The position numbers were made by a program, and so were the translations under genes. From the NCBI GenBank assembly GCA_946221035.1, contig CAMIME010000062.1, positions 1 through 9,415 of the forward strand: DNA of 9,415 bases. Reading direction: 5' to 3'. Source of the DNA: an uncultured Campylobacter sp. (GTDB lineage: Bacteria; Actinomycetota; Actinomycetes; Mycobacteriales; Mycobacteriaceae). Of this stretch, positions 5,655 to 9,415 are shown piece after piece (within the stretch, counting starts at the first letter, position 1; each line of letters opens with the position of its first letter). A model generated the notes under the pieces. It saw only the letters and a list, made by a program, of their open reading frames with translations, was not told the DNA's origin and did not search any database.

Positions 5655-7388
5655 ATGAACAACCCGAAGAAGAAGGTGGTTCGCGCGGCAGTCGCCATGA
5701 CCACCGCCACCAGCCTCACCCTCGCTTCCGTCCAGACCGCCCCCGCAGCGGAAGCACAGACCGTTGACCTCAACCAGATCATGACCATTCAGCTGGAGAT
5801 CGCGGGCCAGCGCGTTCCGGTTCCGGCTATTCTCGGCGGGCTCCTTGCCGCTATCGGCGCGATCGGCCTGGGCATCGGCGTTGCGCTGGGTAACTCCGGG
5901 AGCTCCAACAAGGGGGGCGCTGCGGCCGGAGCCGCGACCACCGCAACGACAACGAAGACGCTTGCTCCAGTGACGGCGACGCAGTTAGTGACCGCCGCGC
6001 CGGTGACCACGACGGTCATCGAACCGGCGCAGACGGTGACGGTGAAGGAAACCGTCGCTACGACCGTTACTGACCCGGCTGCAACCGCGACCAAGGTCGT
6101 TACCCCGGCCCCGGTGACTGAGAAGGTGACCCAGACCGTCATCCCAGCGCCGGTGACGAAGAACGTGACTGTAACTGCTGCACCGACCGCTACCCCGACG
6201 GTGACGACGGTAAGGAACGTCCCGGTCACGGTGACGGAGGTGTCTTCGGTCACGCAGACGAAGAACGTGACAGCGACGGTGACCTCGACAGCAGTGCCGA
6301 CTTCCACACCGACCGTGACCACCAGGGTGACAGTACCTACCACGACGACGGTGACCTCCACCGTTCCGGTGACTTACATCGTTCCCGCTCCCGCAGGTAG
6401 CGATACCAGCCAGAACCCGAACGACCCGAATGTCAACCTCAACGATGTTGTACCGGATGCGGGCTTCCGCGCATACCTGAATGAGAACTACTTCAACCAG
6501 GATCGGGAAACCCCGATTACGGCCGCACAAATGCAGGACCTGAAATCGATTTCGTGGTACGGCAGCGGCTCGGAAAACTTGGAGGGTCTCCAGTTCGCGA
6601 CTTACCTGCAGGAAGTCGATGTCAGAAATTTCAAGAACATCCCGGATCTCTCCACCCTGAAGTACCTTCGCAGGATTGATATCGATGATTTCCAAGGGAC
6701 CAAGATCCCCGGAGTGGGGGAGTTCGACAACCTCCAGTACTTCCGCGTGCGCTCCGCGCCGAACCTGGTTGAGATCCCCGAGAACATCGGTGCCGCCGGC
6801 CTGCTCCAGTTCTTCGAACTGGACGGCTCCAACGTTGCCAACATCCCTGCGAGTGTGGGCAACAACCCTGGTCTAAAGAACATTTTCATTGCCAATAATG
6901 CCACGCTGCGGACCCTCCCCGACACGTTCGCGAACCTGAGCGGTGTCGAGGAAATCCACCTGCAAGGCCTCAATGCCCTCACCAGCATCCCGGATGTCTT
7001 CTCCGGGTTAGATGCCCTGGCGGAGTTGAAGATTATTGATGCTGATTCGCTGACCGCGCTCCCTGCGTCGATCGGACAGGCGTCCAACCTCCGAATGCTA
7101 GCCATTGATGATAACGGTGCGCTGAAGAGCCTGCCGGAGTCGCTCGGCCAGCTTAAGAACCTTACGGAATTGAGCGTCGAGGGTAACGGTGCGCTCAACG
7201 CGTTCCCAGCTGCGCTGAGCGGCCTTACATCGCTGGAGAACGCACGTATCTACGACAATGCGGTTAAGACGCTGCCCACCTTCCTCGTGCAGCTGCCGAA
7301 CCTCCGCGTAGTGTTCGCTTTTGGCACCCCAGAGAGCGACCCAACGGTCGTTGCCCTGCGCGAAAAGGGTGTAACAGTTTACATCTAA
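5655..7388 (+). CDS. Secreted or anchored leucine-rich-repeat surface protein with Thr/Val-rich stalk
   Basis: This is a 577-residue surface protein. A signal peptide (NNPKKKVVR, hydrophobic core, TAPAAEA) is probably cut near residue 34. A second hydrophobic stretch at about 56-79 (VPAILGGLLAAIGAIGLGIG) may anchor it in the membrane. Residues about 93-245 are a low-complexity stalk built from Thr, Val, Pro and Ala (recurrent PVTxTV-like units). Residues 259-325 resemble the cap before internalin-like LRRs (VVPDAGFRAYLNENYF, ITAAQMQDLKSI, LEGLQFATYLQEVDV). About ten repeats of 23-24 residues follow to the C-terminus, of the form NLxxLxIxxNxxLxxLPxSLGxL. No LPXTG sorting signal is present. GGAG at 5645-5648 lies 6 nt before the ATG. 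It follows the kinase but is separated by 116 nt, so it may be a regulated target. The partner bound by the repeats is unknown; adhesion is plausible for the family. Confidence 0.85.
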   Translation: MNNPKKKVVRAAVAMTTATSLTLASVQTAPAAEAQTVDLNQIMTIQLEIAGQRVPVPAILGGLLAAIGAIGLGIGVALGNSGSSNKGGAAAGAATTATTTKTLAPVTATQLVTAAPVTTTVIEPAQTVTVKETVATTVTDPAATATKVVTPAPVTEKVTQTVIPAPVTKNVTVTAAPTATPTVTTVRNVPVTVTEVSSVTQTKNVTATVTSTAVPTSTPTVTTRVTVPTTTTVTSTVPVTYIVPAPAGSDTSQNPNDPNVNLNDVVPDAGFRAYLNENYFNQDRETPITAAQMQDLKSISWYGSGSENLEGLQFATYLQEVDVRNFKNIPDLSTLKYLRRIDIDDFQGTKIPGVGEFDNLQYFRVRSAPNLVEIPENIGAAGLLQFFELDGSNVANIPASVGNNPGLKNIFIANNATLRTLPDTFANLSGVEEIHLQGLNALTSIPDVFSGLDALAELKIIDADSLTALPASIGQASNLRMLAIDDNGALKSLPESLGQLKNLTELSVEGNGALNAFPAALSGLTSLENARIYDNAVKTLPTFLVQLPNLRVVFAFGTPESDPTVVALREKGVTVYI

Positions 7389-7389
7389 A

Positions 7390-7413
7390 CCGGGTTCCCG
7401 CCCGCGAACCGGG
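7390..7413 (+). repeat. Imperfect hairpin right after the LRR gene
   Basis: CCGGGTTC at 7390-7397 can pair with GAACCGGG at 7406-7413 with one G-G mismatch, around an eight-base loop. It begins just after the LRR stop codon. It may add to termination with the stronger hairpin downstream. Confidence 0.3.
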
Positions 7414-7450
7414 CGTGAGTTCCCGTGCTTCCCGCCCCCTCGGATGGATG

Positions 7451-7484
7451 ACTCCCGCATACCGGCTTACCGGTATGCGGGAGT
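7451..7484. terminator. Perfect 15-bp hairpin between the LRR gene and the next gene
   Basis: The arm 7451-7465 is the exact inverse complement of 7470-7484, with the tetraloop CTTA. No T tract follows, so it is a hairpin-only terminator or a protein-binding palindrome. It ends 5 nt before TATGAT (7490-7495), the likely -10 of the next gene, and its right arm covers the expected -35 region. Confidence 0.6.
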
Positions 7485-7489
7485 GGTCG

Positions 7490-7524
7490 TATGATCTAGG
7501 CGTGTTAGCCAAAAACCTGAGGAG
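7490..7524 (+). promoter_or_regulatory. Likely -10 and ribosome binding site of the secreted membrane protein gene
   Basis: TATGAT at 7490-7495 is a strong -10 match. The matching -35 would be about TTACCG at 7467-7472 (17-nt spacer), which is poor and lies in the preceding hairpin. GAGGAG at 7519-7524 is a good ribosome binding site, 6 nt before the GTG start at 7531. Confidence 0.5.
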
Positions 7525-7530
7525 ACGCAC

Positions 7531-8589
7531 GTGCGCGGCCTGACTCACCGGATCACGTCAGTTGCGGTGTCCTTCGGCGTCGCGGTGGGGGGACTCGCCC
7601 CCGCAGCCCATGCCGCGCAGGTCGGGCCGTTCAATGACGGGGTGTGCACCGTTTCACCCACGGCGGCGGAGGTGGCCGCGGTTTCCCAGATGTACGTCCA
7701 CGTGAACGAGTCCCGCGCCCTGCACGAGCGTGCGCACATGTACGGGTTCGATGCGGTGTACCCGGGGACCCGCCGGGTTGTGGAGGCGGCGTGGGCAGAC
7801 CCGCAGGTGCAGGCGGCCTACGACGCCTACCTCACCGCACTCGACGGGGAGACTTTCGAGCTCAGAGAGGCGCAGTCGGTATCCAACGAGGCTCTCATTG
7901 CCCGCTACGCCTCCCGCTTGCGCGCGGACACGGGGATGCCCGGAGCCATGGCCGATGAGGTCGCCCAGTTCTTCGCCGCGAACCACATTGACGTGCTCAC
8001 GGACCAGCGTCACGCCGCCGACCTTGATGCCCAGGATTACGCCGCTGACGTTGCCAATCCGGTCATTTTGCTCACGCCGCCGGATGAAACGGTCACGGAC
8101 CAACAAGTCACCCCGAATTGGGACGAGATGCTCGCCCACGCCCAGAGGCGCCTGGCCACCCCGCGCACGAATCCCAGCTTGGCGCCGCATTTCCTCACCA
8201 AAGACCAAGCCGCCACGTTTGACCGCGCCGCGTTCGCAGCCCCAGGCATGGACGCGTTCTACGCCGACGAGCACGCGCTCCAGCTTGCCGACGACACCCT
8301 CCGCATCGCCTGCCTCCAAGGCGGCAACTCCACGGTGGCGCTGCCTACCTCGTACAGGTTTGGCGCCCCGGAGCCTTTGTTGGCGGAGCAAGGCCAGGAA
8401 GTCCCCGAGCCGGCGCCCGCGCCCGCGAGAGACCAGGTGGCGCAAAATTCGCCGACGCCGCCCAGCGAGCAGCAGCGGAGCTCGCGGCCCGTCCTTGGAA
8501 TCATCCTTGGGGTGCTCGCGGTCCTCGCCGCTGGCATCGGTGCGGTCGTCTACTTCGCGCCGGAGTTGGGGATCGGGCTGCCCGCGTGA
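7531..8589 (+). CDS. Secreted protein of unknown function with a C-terminal membrane anchor
   Basis: I do not recognise a family. The 352-residue product has a signal peptide (RGLTHRITS, hydrophobic core, APAAHA, cut near residue 28). An Ala-rich, mostly helical ectodomain follows at about 30-278, with only two cysteines (Cys39 and Cys261) that could form one disulfide. A Pro-rich linker at about 279-320 (PEPAPAPAR, SPTPPSEQQ) leads to one hydrophobic helix at 321-341 and a short tail. This predicts a protein exported and held at the outer face of the membrane by its C-terminus. The GTG at 7531 is chosen because of GAGGAG at 7519-7524 and because it starts directly at the signal peptide. It has its own -10 and lies between two hairpins, so it is probably transcribed alone. 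No catalytic motif is evident. Confidence 0.77.
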   Translation: MRGLTHRITSVAVSFGVAVGGLAPAAHAAQVGPFNDGVCTVSPTAAEVAAVSQMYVHVNESRALHERAHMYGFDAVYPGTRRVVEAAWADPQVQAAYDAYLTALDGETFELREAQSVSNEALIARYASRLRADTGMPGAMADEVAQFFAANHIDVLTDQRHAADLDAQDYAADVANPVILLTPPDETVTDQQVTPNWDEMLAHAQRRLATPRTNPSLAPHFLTKDQAATFDRAAFAAPGMDAFYADEHALQLADDTLRIACLQGGNSTVALPTSYRFGAPEPLLAEQGQEVPEPAPAPARDQVAQNSPTPPSEQQRSSRPVLGIILGVLAVLAAGIGAVVYFAPELGIGLPA

Positions 8590-8596
8590 TGCAACA

Positions 8597-8655
8597 GAAT
8601 GCATTCGTTTGCAGAGGCCCCATAAACCCGCAGGTCGCGAAGCGGCTCTGCAAAC
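8597..8655. repeat. Palindrome and inverted repeat before the ATPase gene
   Basis: GAATGCATTC at 8597-8606 is a perfect 10-bp palindrome. Directly after it, GTTTGCAGAG at 8607-8616 is the exact inverse complement of CTCTGCAAAC at 8646-8655, with 29 nt between. The pair could be a stem ending the previous transcript or an operator for the ATPase gene. There is no T tract at its end. Confidence 0.45.
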
Positions 8656-8680
8656 CGATCCATTACTTTTCAGCGGCACC

Positions 8681-9385
8681 ATGTTCCTGACAAGGGTCTC
8701 CGTCACCGCGCCTGTGGCCGGGTACGCCGGTGACCTTGGCGTCGTCAATGCGCTGGCGCAGAAGCCCCTCGAGCTCGCGCAAGTGACCATCCTGACCGGC
8801 GACAACGGCTCCGGCAAATCCACCCTCATCGAGGCCATCGCCGTCGCTGCCGGAGCCAACCCTGCCGGCGGGTCCCGACACGCGCGCTTCCAGGCCGCCG
8901 ACCACTCGGCCCTGCACGAATCGTTGACCCTGACCCGCCGGCAGAACCCGCGCGACGTCTACTTCCTCCGCGGCGAAACCTTCCTGGACCTGGGTGAATA
9001 CCACCAACAACTGGACAGGGACACCCCGTTCGGTCCTAGAGACCCGCTCGCCGACATCCCCCGCAAAAGTCACGGCCAGGGCATCATGCACCTCGCCCGC
9101 ACCCGTTTCGGCCCGGACACCCTGATCATCCTCGACGAGCCCGAAGACGGCCTCTCCGTCTTCTCCCAGCTCGAACTCCTCGGCCACCTCGGCGCCCTCG
9201 CCCGTCGCGGCGCGCAGGTGCTCATGGCCACCCACTCGCCGGTCCTCCTCGCGGTCCCCGACGCCCGCATCCTCGACGTTCCCTCCCTCGAGCCATTGCT
9301 TTACGACGCCTCCGGCCCCCTCACCGCCACCCGCGAATTCATTCGCGATCCCCGCGGCACCGCCGAGTACCTCACGCGCCCCTGA
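8681..9385 (+). CDS. COG3910-type predicted ATPase (ABC/AAA-like)
   Basis: This is a soluble ATPase of 234 residues with ABC-type motifs in order: Walker A GDNGSGKST at 40-48, a family segment VYFLRGETFLDL at 93-104, a signature-like SHGQG at 130-134 in place of LSGGQ, Walker B LIILDEPEDGLS with Asp152 and Glu153, and the switch histidine His185 in MATHSP. The segments FLRxExF, SHGxx, ILDEPExxLS and ATHSPxLLAxPxARI are the pattern I know from the COG3910 predicted ATPases, whose cellular role is not established. No membrane helix is present in it or next to it, so it is not evidently a transporter subunit. The open frame extends far upstream through the previous gene, but the protein pattern starts at the ATG at 8681. 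The ribosome binding site before it is poor. The gene is complete within the window. Confidence 0.8.
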   Translation: MFLTRVSVTAPVAGYAGDLGVVNALAQKPLELAQVTILTGDNGSGKSTLIEAIAVAAGANPAGGSRHARFQAADHSALHESLTLTRRQNPRDVYFLRGETFLDLGEYHQQLDRDTPFGPRDPLADIPRKSHGQGIMHLARTRFGPDTLIILDEPEDGLSVFSQLELLGHLGALARRGAQVLMATHSPVLLAVPDARILDVPSLEPLLYDASGPLTATREFIRDPRGTAEYLTRP

Positions 9386-9415
9386 GCCGCCCCGGCCCGC
9401 GCCGGTCCTCATGCC
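9386..9415. other. Non-coding end of window
   Basis: Thirty GC-rich bases follow the ATPase stop. I see no gene or complete hairpin in them. Confidence 0.5.

Noticed and set aside
5789..6361. Antisense frame of 190 residues rich in Val and Thr opposite the LRR stalk
   Set aside because: It is the mirror of the repetitive stalk codons (ACC/GTG read in reverse) and has no ribosome binding site or family match.
8630..8680. String GAAGCGGCTCTGCAAACCG that resembles the anticodon region of a tRNA-Cys (GCA), with GGCACC before the ATPase start
   Set aside because: The flanking bases do not form a five-pair anticodon stem, and no D arm, T arm (GGTTCGAATCC-like) or acceptor stem is present. It could at most be a decayed fragment.
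7730..8680. Very long open frame continuing upstream of the ATPase
   Set aside because: It is an out-of-frame shadow of the secreted membrane protein gene, rich in Arg, Ser and Pro. The recognisable ATPase begins at 8681.

Overview
The window is high-GC actinobacterial DNA, most probably from a Corynebacterium. The gene order rpsF-ssb-rplI without an rpsR between ssb and rplI is the corynebacterial form of the S6/SSB/L9 locus. The SSB has the long Gly/Gln/Asn-rich linker and acidic DDEPPF tail of actinobacteria. Starts are often GTG. All supported genes lie on the + strand. The species cannot be named from the sequence.

Region 1 (1-1825) is a conserved housekeeping operon: a structured leader, rpsF (S6), ssb, rplI (L9), and a strong hairpin terminator at 1785-1825. 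The leader can fold so that CCTCCT at 105-110 pairs with the rpsF Shine-Dalgarno AGGAGG at 153-158, enclosing a 9-bp hairpin and a CCG. This resembles the S6:S18 autoregulatory motif.

Region 2 (1826-7388) is an accessory cell-surface and signalling cluster. It holds a secreted chymotrypsin-like serine protease, a NarL/LuxR-type response regulator, a 740-residue membrane histidine kinase and a secreted or anchored leucine-rich-repeat protein. The protease, regulator and kinase are tightly packed: 8 nt separate the first two, and an ATGA overlap joins the next two, so they probably form one operon. The regulator is broken by a run of 11 G (2998-3008) between receiver and DNA-binding domain; a run of 10 G would restore one 225-residue protein. 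This could be a phase-variation switch, a transcriptional-slippage site, a fixed mutation or a homopolymer read error. The kinase is unusual in carrying a second six-helix membrane block and an unrecognised C-terminal domain after its ATPase domain, with a base-composition switch at the junction. The LRR gene has its own upstream region with a repeat arrangement that could be the regulator's operator. My reading, which is inference, is an envelope-sensing two-component system controlling a surface LRR protein and co-expressed with a secreted protease.

Region 3 (7389-9415) holds a perfect 15-bp hairpin, a secreted single-pass membrane protein of unknown function, and a small COG3910-type ABC-like ATPase. 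About 30 non-coding bases end the window.
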